Below are positions 1 through 6,457 of a stretch of DNA of 8,488 nucleotides, one piece after another; position 1 is the first letter of the stretch; every line of letters starts with the position of its first letter. This stretch comes from Bacteroidota bacterium (GTDB lineage: Bacteria; Bacteroidota; Bacteroidia; Chitinophagales; Chitinophagaceae), in contig JAFAGE010000317.1 in the NCBI GenBank assembly GCA_023423015.1, forward strand, positions 1-8,488, given 5' to 3'. The position numbers and the translations under genes were made by a program. The notes beneath the pieces are model-generated. The model ran no database searches. It was not told the origin of the DNA and saw only the letters and a list, made by a program, of their open reading frames with translations.

Positions 1-1306
1 CCCGAAAACCAAGTATGAAGTAATCGCGATCAAAACGACTCGGTGTACGAACAGCTCGCGATACGGCAGCCCATAAGCTGCTTTTAGAATTGACCAGGTA
101 CGACAAACGGACACCTGGCTGCCATTCTACCCCCGTATAGACATTGTGTAATACTTTAGTTCCCACCGTCAGCCGGATCTTTTCCGATACCGAAATGTGG
201 TCCTGCAAAAACGCAGTAGCAAGGTCAAGGTTTTTCTTCGGCGGCAGAATACCGAAAAGAACATTGTTCGACGTAAAATTATCCCGGACATAACGATAAC
301 CTACCCCCCAAAGCAACGAGTGTTTCTGGTGTACAGAAAGACGGTGCTGGAAATCTGCGTCAACGGTTGTCATTTCATCTACCAGCTTTGTGGGAACATC
401 TTCGCGATAATATCGGTCCAGATATACCTGAAGCATCATATCCGACTTCGAAGAGATAAATTTCGACCAGGACGCATTGATGTTCTGGCCATTCAGCTTC
501 GATTTATCCTGACCATCACCCCTGAAGCCGCGATACACATCTCCCTGAACTCTTATCTCATCTTTCCGGGTAGGCTCAAAATCCATTCTGAATCCCCCTT
601 GAGTCACATTCCAGTCGTCGTTAAATTTTAAGTCTTCCGAGGTGTATGTTGGCCTGAAGTCGCTGTGCATGCCGTATACTTTGTAGTACGACTTTTCACC
701 CAACTTGCCACTATGTCTTGCCTCAAATTTGTCGCGTATAAAATTTCCACCCGTAGCCGAAATATACGTGCCCTGTGTGTCTTTCGTTTTCCTGGTAATG
801 ATGTTGATCACCCCATTTACAGCATTCGCACCCCACAAGGTTCCTCCGGGTCCACTAACTACCTCAATTCGTTCTACATCTTCAAGCAATAGGTGCTGCA
901 GGTCCCAGATCACTCCACCGAACAAGGGGGTGTAAACGGTACGTCCGTCAAGCATCACCAGCAATTTATTTGCAAACAGAGTGTTAAATCCGCGTACACC
1001 GACAATCCAGGCGCCTGCATGATATTGGGCAACCTGAACGTTGGGAATAAGCCTTAATGCATCAGGAAGATTGGTAGCGCCTGATCGCCGCAGGTCATCA
1101 CCGCTTATAACCTGTATCGCCGAGGGTGCCTCTGTGATTTGTTGTGGCGTTCGCGACACCAGTGTTACACGCACGTTCATCAGCTCTTCCACGCTGAGAT
1201 TTTTTAAATTCTCTGATGAAACCTGCTTTTGTGCAAACGATGAAATTGGCAGGAATGGAAGGGCGCATAGGGTGCTCCGAATAAAGAGGATAAAATTTAT
1301 GCGCAT
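1..1306 (-). CDS. TonB-dependent outer-membrane receptor, N-terminal part (cut by window edge)
   Basis: The frame is open from the ATG at 1306 to the left edge, giving 435 residues without a stop. Residues 1-25 look like a Sec signal peptide (MRINFILF... ending SSFA, then QKQ). Residues 55-172 form the plug domain: APSAIQVIS, RRSGATNLPDAL, GVRGFN (103-108), LLVMLDGRTVYTP, IERIEV-like VERIEVVSGPGGTLWGANAV and NGVINIITR. The rest alternates polar and aromatic residues as expected for the start of a 22-strand barrel. The segment ELMNVRVTLVSR (41-52) sits where a TonB-box region would be. Such receptors import siderophores, cobalamin or glycans using TonB energy; the substrate cannot be read here. 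There is no N-terminal carboxypeptidase-regulatory-like domain, which many Bacteroidota receptors of the SusC type carry, and no SusD gene is visible. It begins 49 bases after the GH1-RmlD gene and may be co-transcribed. An in-frame TGA lies upstream, which fixes the start. Confidence 0.93.
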   Translation of the reverse strand, partial: MRINFILFIRSTLCALPFLPISSFAQKQVSSENLKNLSVEELMNVRVTLVSRTPQQITEAPSAIQVISGDDLRRSGATNLPDALRLIPNVQVAQYHAGAWIVGVRGFNTLFANKLLVMLDGRTVYTPLFGGVIWDLQHLLLEDVERIEVVSGPGGTLWGANAVNGVINIITRKTKDTQGTYISATGGNFIRDKFEARHSGKLGEKSYYKVYGMHSDFRPTYTSEDLKFNDDWNVTQGGFRMDFEPTRKDEIRVQGDVYRGFRGDGQDKSKLNGQNINASWSKFISSKSDMMLQVYLDRYYREDVPTKLVDEMTTVDADFQHRLSVHQKHSLLWGVGYRYVRDNFTSNNVLFGILPPKKNLDLATAFLQDHISVSEKIRLTVGTKVLHNVYTGVEWQPGVRLSYLVNSKSSLWAAVSRAVRTPSRFDRDYFILGFR

Positions 1307-1355
1307 GTTAGAAGGTTGTACAGTTCAATTCCGTCGCCCGGTAAATTAGCGTTCT

Positions 1356-3506
1356 TTAAGCAGACAGACAAGACATTGCCCCTGCTGACGGAACGTGAGC
1401 GGCATAGGATTCAATGACACGATGCAACGGTGGCATCACACTAATTCTTCCTTCTTCAAGTGCCGGAACTGATGCTTCGCCTGAATACGGTACGAAGCAC
1501 GACGTGTCGAGCTGAAGCAGCATACACAACTCCATTCCATACTGGTATAACGACATACGTTCCGCATGTACCAGGTGGTGAACTCCTTTTTCGTTATCTA
1601 TCAACAGGTCGAGCGCAGCATTCACCAAATGCGGCAGAAAAGAAAATGAGTGGATCACATTTTCACACAAATTCATCTTCTCACCAGTTTGCGCAGCTTC
1701 AATGATTTTGATTGAAATATCGTCTTCGCCGGAACCAATAATCCTTCCATGACGTATGATCAATGCATCGGCGCACCATTGCAGGATTTTTTCTTCAATA
1801 CCGGGTACATAAGTATCTTCTCTAAGTAACTCCTCCTGATGCTGCTGAGCCGCAGCAGCTGCGGACGAAATTAACATCACGCGCTTCGGTGATACGATGC
1901 GGTTCATCAATCGCGTCAACAATTCTCCGTTATGTAATTCTTCGGTTACTATGATTCCGCATATACGTACATGCGTGATTGTACTAAGGCCATCCGTAGT
2001 CATCAGTAGCCTGTATGGAATACCGCGGGCTTCGCAGGCGGCTGAAATAGCTTTCGAAATAATCGTGTTCCCTGTAATAACCAATACATCATTAAAATCA
2101 TCTGAACCATACGATGCCTCAGGTTCCGGAAAACCTCCTGCATGTGCATGAAAACGTGCATTTCGTTTCCACCAGCCGGGAAGGTTTAGCAGAGGCATTT
2201 CAAATGACCGGTTTTCAGCAAGTGCTTTCAGCAGATTGAACATGGCGGTTTTACGAGGTTCCGGCGCCCGCAGATCGAACACGCCCGCTTCATAATCGCA
2301 TTCGGGCGAGGTGAGTAGTTTATTCCACCCAAAGGCGCCGAAAAGTGACCATGCCGTAACGCCACGGATGTCCATACCGGAATTCGCGAGGTGGCAGCAG
2401 GTTTGCCACACTTCCTTGAACCAACGCATCTGTTCTTCACGTGTGCAATGGAGGTGTACTTCCGTTATAGCCATCGGCAGGTTGTATCTTTGCTCAACTT
2501 CTCTTAATAAAACCTCCAGGCCCGAGGGGTTTCCGTGATTAATACGAACCGCTTCAGTGTCTACATATTTTTCGATGTGGTTACCACCATGCAGGTGTTG
2601 CGGATAAGCAGAAATATTATCGTCGAGGAAACGTTCGGATGTTACGTAGTAATTTAATCCGATTATATCCGGTGGACATGGATTCTCAAGAAAGAATTCA
2701 AGGTCTTTTCTTGTAACACCACTGTCGATAAAATATTGCCACAGGAAATGGTCCTCGTCCACCTTCCCACAAAGGAAATCGAACGTAGTCCACCTTCGGG
2801 CGTTATCGAAATCGGCCTGGTATTGAAGATTTTTTACAGTGTAAACTTTCGACAGGTCTTCGGTCTGCACCAGTTTCGCCTGGGGATTTATTTTCCTCAC
2901 TTCTTTCATGGCAAGTACCACTCCCATCATCTGATTGATCAGCATAGTGCAGAAACTTCTGTCGTCGCCACAATGCGGGTACCACAACCCATAAAGTCCG
3001 CTGAACCGCGCAGTGGTTAATGGTTCGTTCACCGGGGTGTAATATTCAATATGCGGAAATCGCTTTGCAACGTTTGCCGCAAAGGATGCGAGGCCTGTTG
3101 CAAAGGATCGTTTGCTCAGATCGGTATATGCCGGTCCGCTGCCATGATGAACCAGGCCAACGATTGGAGTTATGTTGTGTGCAGCCAGGCACGACAGTCG
3201 CTCAGCAGCCCAGGACCAATCAATTGGTTTGTCCTTTTCAGCAGCATGTTTTTCGAAAAGAATAGGAAATCGCAGGATCTTTATCCCGGTCTGCGCAATC
3301 AGGTCAATGTCGCCCGGTCGCTGGTAATGACCTGAGAGCTCTAGCTGATCCTGGAACCTGTTTTGTACCCGGTTGATTGAACACTCAATGCCTCCCCATA
3401 AGACAGGCAGTTTGTTCGCTCCGGAATTTTCATTGGCCGGTCGGTATTCGATATTTCCACCCATAAAATTGTTCACACGAGCATCGCTTCCTTCCATTCC
3501 ACACAT
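1356..3506 (-). CDS. GH1-type glycoside hydrolase fused to a degenerate RmlD-like (dTDP-4-dehydrorhamnose reductase) domain
   Basis: This is a 716-residue protein with no signal peptide, so probably cytoplasmic. Residues about 34-430 are a family-1 glycosidase barrel: LWGGIECS, ILRFPI, LVHHG, the acid/base motif TPVNEP (Glu161), GLNYY (283-287), the nucleophile motif ITEVH (Glu349), TAWSLFGAFGW and YEAGVFDLR. The motif is ITEVH rather than the usual ITENG; as I recall, this is normal for the GH1 branch that is fused to RmlD. Residues about 473-716 align with RmlD of the same fusions (DVLVITG, ARGIPYRLL, ALIIRHGRIIG, LVNAALDLLIDNEKG). However, the GxxGxxG loop, the INAAGY and SSDxVF segments and the YxxxK lysine are all gone, so this half is probably inactive. 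Known fusions are thought to act in sugar or polysaccharide metabolism; the substrate is unknown. ATG codons at 3497 and 3464 are alternative starts. It is divergent from a response regulator and lies just upstream of the TonB receptor. Confidence 0.88.
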   Translation of the reverse strand: MCGMEGSDARVNNFMGGNIEYRPANENSGANKLPVLWGGIECSINRVQNRFQDQLELSGHYQRPGDIDLIAQTGIKILRFPILFEKHAAEKDKPIDWSWAAERLSCLAAHNITPIVGLVHHGSGPAYTDLSKRSFATGLASFAANVAKRFPHIEYYTPVNEPLTTARFSGLYGLWYPHCGDDRSFCTMLINQMMGVVLAMKEVRKINPQAKLVQTEDLSKVYTVKNLQYQADFDNARRWTTFDFLCGKVDEDHFLWQYFIDSGVTRKDLEFFLENPCPPDIIGLNYYVTSERFLDDNISAYPQHLHGGNHIEKYVDTEAVRINHGNPSGLEVLLREVEQRYNLPMAITEVHLHCTREEQMRWFKEVWQTCCHLANSGMDIRGVTAWSLFGAFGWNKLLTSPECDYEAGVFDLRAPEPRKTAMFNLLKALAENRSFEMPLLNLPGWWKRNARFHAHAGGFPEPEASYGSDDFNDVLVITGNTIISKAISAACEARGIPYRLLMTTDGLSTITHVRICGIIVTEELHNGELLTRLMNRIVSPKRVMLISSAAAAAQQHQEELLREDTYVPGIEEKILQWCADALIIRHGRIIGSGEDDISIKIIEAAQTGEKMNLCENVIHSFSFLPHLVNAALDLLIDNEKGVHHLVHAERMSLYQYGMELCMLLQLDTSCFVPYSGEASVPALEEGRISVMPPLHRVIESYAAHVPSAGAMSCLSA

Positions 3507-3586
3507 TTCCAGCCGCTCGTATGGTGTTGTATTACAGATAAAAAATGATGCCAGCGTGGCCTGATTTTTTTATTTGCATGGTCAAT
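3507..3586. promoter_or_regulatory. Divergent intergenic region between GH1-RmlD gene and response regulator
   Basis: These 80 bases separate two divergent starts, so they should hold promoters for both genes; this is inferred from layout. A Bacteroidota -7-like octamer, TTTATTTG (3569-3576), matches TAnnTTTG at five of six fixed positions on the plus strand. If used, it would start transcription close to the ATG at 3587 and would exclude the more upstream ATG at 3545. No convincing -33 element or operator was found, and nothing close to the consensus was seen on the minus strand. Confidence 0.3.
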
Positions 3587-4045
3587 ATGAAGAAGATTCC
3601 AGATCCACCTGAACGCGTGTATTTCCTGTACGCCGACGATGATCCGGATGACCAGGAATTTTTCCGTTCGATGGTTGCCGACATAGACCCGCAGCTGGAT
3701 GTAGTTATGGTGAACAACGGACTTGAACTTCTGCAATATCTGAATACGGTAGAGCAAGCCGAAAAGCTTCCCTGCTGCGTTGTACTCGACATAAATATGC
3801 CGATATGGGATGGGATCAGAACATTAAAGGCATTAAAGGTTGAAGATAAATTGAAGTCTCTCCCGGTTATCATGTTTACCACATCGCGATCCCTGCGCGA
3901 CAATGAACTTTGTTTACGCCTGGGGGCACAGGCGTTTATTACCAAGCCGGTCAACCATAAAGAATTCGAAAGCCTGTATCACCGTTTTACCGACGTATGC
4001 AGAAACACCAGGGGCGAGAACCGGCCTGGCGAACGGCCTGACTAA
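3587..4045 (+). CDS. Single-domain response regulator (CheY/Rcp1-like receiver)
   Basis: This is a 152-residue protein made only of a receiver domain. The acidic pocket is Asp17-Asp18-Asp19 (YADDDPDDQEFF), the phosphoacceptor is Asp68 in VVLDINMPIWDG, the switch Thr is 98/99 (MFTTS), and the conserved lysine is Lys120 in FITKPV. All key residues are present, so it should accept phosphate from a histidine kinase, none of which is in view. There is no output domain; such regulators act by protein contact or as relay intermediates. The frame is open back to an ATG at 3545, but the 14 extra residues (MMPAWPDFFICMVN) do not resemble the family, so I chose the ATG at 3587, where MKKIPDPPERVYFLYADDD looks typical. 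It is the only plus-strand gene here, and its stop overlaps that of the convergent regulator. The last dozen residues (RGENRPGERPD) form a charged tail partly encoded by an inverted repeat. Confidence 0.92.
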   Translation: MKKIPDPPERVYFLYADDDPDDQEFFRSMVADIDPQLDVVMVNNGLELLQYLNTVEQAEKLPCCVVLDINMPIWDGIRTLKALKVEDKLKSLPVIMFTTSRSLRDNELCLRLGAQAFITKPVNHKEFESLYHRFTDVCRNTRGENRPGERPD

Positions 4046-4058
4046 ATAGGCGCCAGGC
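4024..4058. terminator. Inverted repeat across two convergent stop codons, possible bidirectional terminator
   Basis: The arms GCCTGGCG (4024-4031) and CGCCAGGC (4051-4058) are perfectly complementary over 8 bp and GC-rich, with a 19-base loop. Inside the loop, CCT (4037-4039) can pair with AGG (4048-4050). The loop contains the stop codons of both converging genes. No clear T-run follows on either strand, so it is not a classical intrinsic terminator. Its place at a convergent junction favours a role in ending transcription or shaping both 3' ends. Confidence 0.42.
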
Positions 4059-4455
4059 AGGAGTTCCAGTATTGCACAATGCTTTGCATCGTTTGTTTCC
4101 ATTCGTTGAAGCGAACAGGTTTCTGAAACACACCCTGCACCGACATGCCATAGGCTGAACTGAGTGATTGTGGCGTTCCCCCGGTTGTGAAAAACAGGAA
4201 AGGGGTTGCCCGTAACTGCTTCGACTTCTTCGAAAGCATGTCGCGCAACTCAAATCCATCCATCTTTGGCATTTTGATGTCAGAAATAATCAGGAAGGGA
4301 TAAACTTCTGGTCCGCTAAGGTATTCAAGCGCGGATTCCCCATCGGGAAAGATGAGTACTTCATTGGGAAGGTTCAGCTCCGAAAACATTTCACGAATCA
4401 GCTCCTGGTCGTCAACATCGTCTTCAATAATTACGATCGGTCCTTTTTTATTCAT
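4042..4455 (-). CDS. Single-domain response regulator (CheY/Rcp1-like receiver)
   Basis: This is a 137-residue receiver domain with no output domain. The acidic residues are Glu11-Asp12-Asp13 (VIIEDDVDDQELI), the phosphoacceptor is Asp59 in IISDIKMPKMDGFEL, the switch Thr is 90/91 (FFTTGG) and the lysine is Lys112 in VFQKPV. It should be phosphorylatable; the partner kinase is not in the window. It shares the DDxDDQE start with the convergent regulator at 3587-4045, but the two differ through most of the rest, so they are distant paralogs rather than a recent duplication. The start is an ATG at 4455 directly before the first beta-strand, which leaves no room for a shorter version. It follows the Rieske gene on the same strand after 84 bases, so it could be read from its own promoter or through from the redox genes. 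Its last codons overlap the opposite gene by four bases. Confidence 0.93.
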   Translation of the reverse strand: MNKKGPIVIIEDDVDDQELIREMFSELNLPNEVLIFPDGESALEYLSGPEVYPFLIISDIKMPKMDGFELRDMLSKKSKQLRATPFLFFTTGGTPQSLSSAYGMSVQGVFQKPVRFNEWKQTMQSIVQYWNSCLAPI

Positions 4456-4539
4456 GGTTTAACGTAGGGAGTTTGGAATGCGTAAATCTATACAATCATT
4501 TGGATAAATGAATTATGATCTCATTAATGGAGAACGTTC
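4456..4539 (-). promoter_or_regulatory. AT-rich spacer before the minus-strand response regulator
   Basis: This 84-base AT-rich gap lies between the Rieske gene stop and the regulator start and is the likely site of a promoter for the regulator. A perfect 10-base palindrome, AGAACGTTCT (4531-4540), touches the stop codon of the Rieske gene and could be an operator or chance. No reliable promoter match or terminator hairpin was seen. Confidence 0.22.
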
Positions 4540-5331
4540 TTAAGAAATCAATACAAACACTTTTCCGTTTCTTTCTACAACGGGGTATACTGCAATAGGC
4601 ATTTTTGCCGGCCCGGCTTCCACCGTTCCATCCTTCACACTAAACTGCGAACCATGCCAGGGGCATTGAACGGTTCCACACATCATACTTCCCCCTGCCA
4701 GCGACCCCCCGCGGTGTGTACAGAAGTCGCTGAATGCCGCATATCCATCTTCGGTTCTTCCCAAAACCACTCTTCGATCACGAATATGTATCAGCTTCAT
4801 CTGGTTGATTTTTAACTCATCTGAGGTTGCTACTTCTATTTCCCCCTCATGTGAGTCTATCCTTTCTTCTTTCCATTTCCCTGCGTGAGCATACCTGATG
4901 TCTACGCCTATCTGATTCCGGTAAACAAGCGTTCCGCCCATCCATCCGGCGATAAATAAGAGAATAACTCCAACGGCTTCGATAAGAATAATAATCGTAG
5001 AAGGCGGAATATCGTCGCTCGCAGCGCGAATAATAAAGGCGATTGCAAACAACAGGAGCACGGAGACGTTGATCAATGCATGCTGGGTTCCTCGTTTTTT
5101 GGCACTGCTTTCGGGCGGTATGGTTTTGAAATAATCAATGGCTCCGGGTATTGCTGCAACCACTGCAGTCAGGAGTGCGCAGATGTTCAGGTACCAGGCG
5201 GTGTGTAGAAAAGCGGTATCGCTGGTTACTGCCAGAATGTCGAATACAAATGTGCCAATGTAAAATGCAATAGGAAAACAAACCAGTATGGGGTGCAGGG
5301 GGTGGCCTTTGATCTGGGCGGTGCTTCTCAT
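4540..5331 (-). CDS. DUF2231 membrane protein with C-terminal Rieske [2Fe-2S] domain
   Basis: This is a 263-residue protein. Residues 1-140 form a DUF2231-type module with the GHPLHP motif (His10, His13) and four hydrophobic helices at about 16-34, 44-64, 87-103 and 111-130, then WMGGTLVYRNQIGV. Residues about 175-263 are a Rieske domain with CTH (Cys204, His206) and CPWHG (Cys223, His226), spaced 16 residues apart as in Rieske ferredoxins, so all four cluster ligands are present. The loop with KTIPPESSAKKR is positive and the other two loops are acidic. By the positive-inside rule both ends, and so the Rieske domain, should face the cytoplasm; there is no Tat signal. It probably takes electrons from the flavin/[2Fe-2S] reductase encoded 13 bases upstream and passes them into the membrane or to an unknown acceptor. 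DUF2231-Rieske fusions are known in several phyla but their role is not settled. The start ATG at 5331 sits just before the conserved HP motif. Confidence 0.93.
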   Translation of the reverse strand: MRSTAQIKGHPLHPILVCFPIAFYIGTFVFDILAVTSDTAFLHTAWYLNICALLTAVVAAIPGAIDYFKTIPPESSAKKRGTQHALINVSVLLLFAIAFIIRAASDDIPPSTIIILIEAVGVILLFIAGWMGGTLVYRNQIGVDIRYAHAGKWKEERIDSHEGEIEVATSDELKINQMKLIHIRDRRVVLGRTEDGYAAFSDFCTHRGGSLAGGSMMCGTVQCPWHGSQFSVKDGTVEAGPAKMPIAVYPVVERNGKVFVLIS

Positions 5332-5344
5332 ATGTGCTAAGTGT

Positions 5345-6382
5345 TCAGATTTTGATTATTACGTCGCCATGAACCGGATACCCGGTGCAGGTGAGGACCT
5401 TTCCCTTCTGCAAATCTTCATCAAGCAGAATCTCGTTCCTCGACATCCACACAGTACCCTGCAAACATTTGGCCACGCAGGTACCGCACTGTCCTGTTTC
5501 GCAACTGAAAGATAATTCAATACCGTGTGAACGCGCCGCCTTTAATATCGTTTGCGGGTATTGCACCCTCAGATTATAAGCTTCATTGCCAGCAAGTATT
5601 TGAACCTGGTGTTCATTTGTATCGGGCGGAACCTGCATTGCTGACGGCTGCTGCACATTAAATATTTCTCTCCGTATGTGTGTTTGCGGCACTCCGAAAA
5701 TGGATAGCGTAAAAAGGATCATTCGCATGTAATCGTTTGGTCCGCACAGGTAGAACAACATTTCTTTAAAATGCGACGAGTAACGCGATACGTAATTCTC
5801 GAGCAGGGCAGGAGTGAGACGTGATTGGGAGAGATCAGGAGATAAGCTATACAAAAAATGCAGTTCGAAATTTTCGGCAAACTGCTGTTGAAGGTGTTTG
5901 AGCTGAGAATAAAAAATAGTATCCCCACTGTTTCTGTTGCTGTAAATCAACACCACCTTTACAGACGGATGTAGGTGCAGCAACGTTTTGATCATCGGGA
6001 AGATGGGAACAATACCACTGCCGGCAGCAAAAAACATATAAGTGTGAAAAGATGCCGGATCGTCGGGCAGCACAAAAAACCCCGACGCACCAATCGTATT
6101 CAATACATCGCCCTCTTTATAACGCTCCAGCAGCAATCGCGATATTTCACCATTTGGAACTCGTTTAATGGTAACCGCTAATGGTTCATTCAATTCGGGT
6201 GATGAAGACAGGGAGTAGCTTCTCCTGATCTCGTGACCCGCAAAACTTTCGAAAAGGAATGTCAGAAACTGACCGGACACAGCCGAGATGTTTGCATCCT
6301 CAGGACGAAGCACGAACGAACCCGTGTCGTGTGTTTCCCTGATCATCTTCTCAATAACCAACCTTTTGTACCTGTCAACCAT
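5345..6382 (-). CDS. FAD/NAD(P)H oxidoreductase with C-terminal plant-type [2Fe-2S] ferredoxin domain (PaaE/KshB type)
   Basis: This is a soluble reductase of 345 residues from the ATG at 6382. A GTG two codons earlier (6388) keeps the frame open but is less likely; residue numbers here count from that GTG, two higher than from the ATG. The order is an FAD-binding domain with RRSYSLSSSP (55-64), an NAD(P)-binding domain with GSGIVP (123-128), YSNRNSGDTIFY and CGPNDYM (215-221), then a ferredoxin domain at about 260-347 with Cys296, Cys301, Cys304 and Cys334 in the CxxxxCxxC...C pattern. All cofactor motifs are intact. Relatives pass electrons from NAD(P)H through FAD and the cluster to oxygenases (phenylacetyl-CoA epoxidase, ketosteroid hydroxylase) or other acceptors. 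No oxygenase is visible here. The gene ends 13 bases before the DUF2231-Rieske gene, so the two are probably one transcript and the Rieske protein is the best candidate partner. No signal peptide, so cytoplasmic. Confidence 0.93.
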   Translation of the reverse strand: MVDRYKRLVIEKMIRETHDTGSFVLRPEDANISAVSGQFLTFLFESFAGHEIRRSYSLSSSPELNEPLAVTIKRVPNGEISRLLLERYKEGDVLNTIGASGFFVLPDDPASFHTYMFFAAGSGIVPIFPMIKTLLHLHPSVKVVLIYSNRNSGDTIFYSQLKHLQQQFAENFELHFLYSLSPDLSQSRLTPALLENYVSRYSSHFKEMLFYLCGPNDYMRMILFTLSIFGVPQTHIRREIFNVQQPSAMQVPPDTNEHQVQILAGNEAYNLRVQYPQTILKAARSHGIELSFSCETGQCGTCVAKCLQGTVWMSRNEILLDEDLQKGKVLTCTGYPVHGDVIIKI

Positions 6383-6427
6383 AGGCACAAATTAAAGCAT
6401 TACTTCGCAGGGTAGGAGGCAGAAGGG

Positions 6428-6444
6428 GCCGACGCTAAATCGGC
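6428..6444 (-). terminator. Small stem-loop between cytochrome gene and reductase gene
   Basis: GCCGA (6428-6432) pairs with TCGGC (6440-6444) around a 7-base loop. It lies 14 bases after the cytochrome gene stop and before the reductase start. The stem is only 5 bp and the following sequence is CCCTTCT rather than a T-run, so it is at best a weak terminator. It is the only sign of a transcript boundary between the two gene pairs. Confidence 0.22.
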
Positions 6445-6457
6445 ACAGGCAAACCCG

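Noticed and set aside
197..631. Plus-strand open frame of 144 codons
   Set aside because: It is antisense to the TonB receptor frame, which has clear family motifs; the translated product has no recognisable domain and an odd composition.
1041..1349. Plus-strand open frame of 102 codons
   Set aside because: It mirrors the signal peptide and plug region of the receptor on the other strand and looks like a shadow frame.
1841..1859. Hairpin GCTGCTG/CAGCAGC
   Set aside because: It lies inside the GH1-RmlD coding region where an alanine/glutamine-rich stretch is encoded, so codon composition explains it.
3545..3586. Upstream ATG extension of the plus-strand regulator
   Set aside because: The 14 extra residues are unlike receiver N-termini, and the ATG at 3587 gives a typical start. 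It cannot be excluded.
3532..3954. Minus-strand open frame of 140 codons opposite the first response regulator
   Set aside because: The receiver domain on the plus strand has every catalytic residue; the antisense product is serine/arginine-rich and without motifs.
4483..4490. TAGATTTA on the minus strand as a -7 promoter element for the regulator at 4455
   Set aside because: It matches TAnnTTTG at five of six fixed positions, but a match this good is expected by chance in an AT-rich gap and no -33 partner was found.
6383..6388. GTG start two codons before the reductase ATG
   Set aside because: The frame is open there, but ATG is far more common as a start and MVDRYKRLVIEK is a natural N-terminus.
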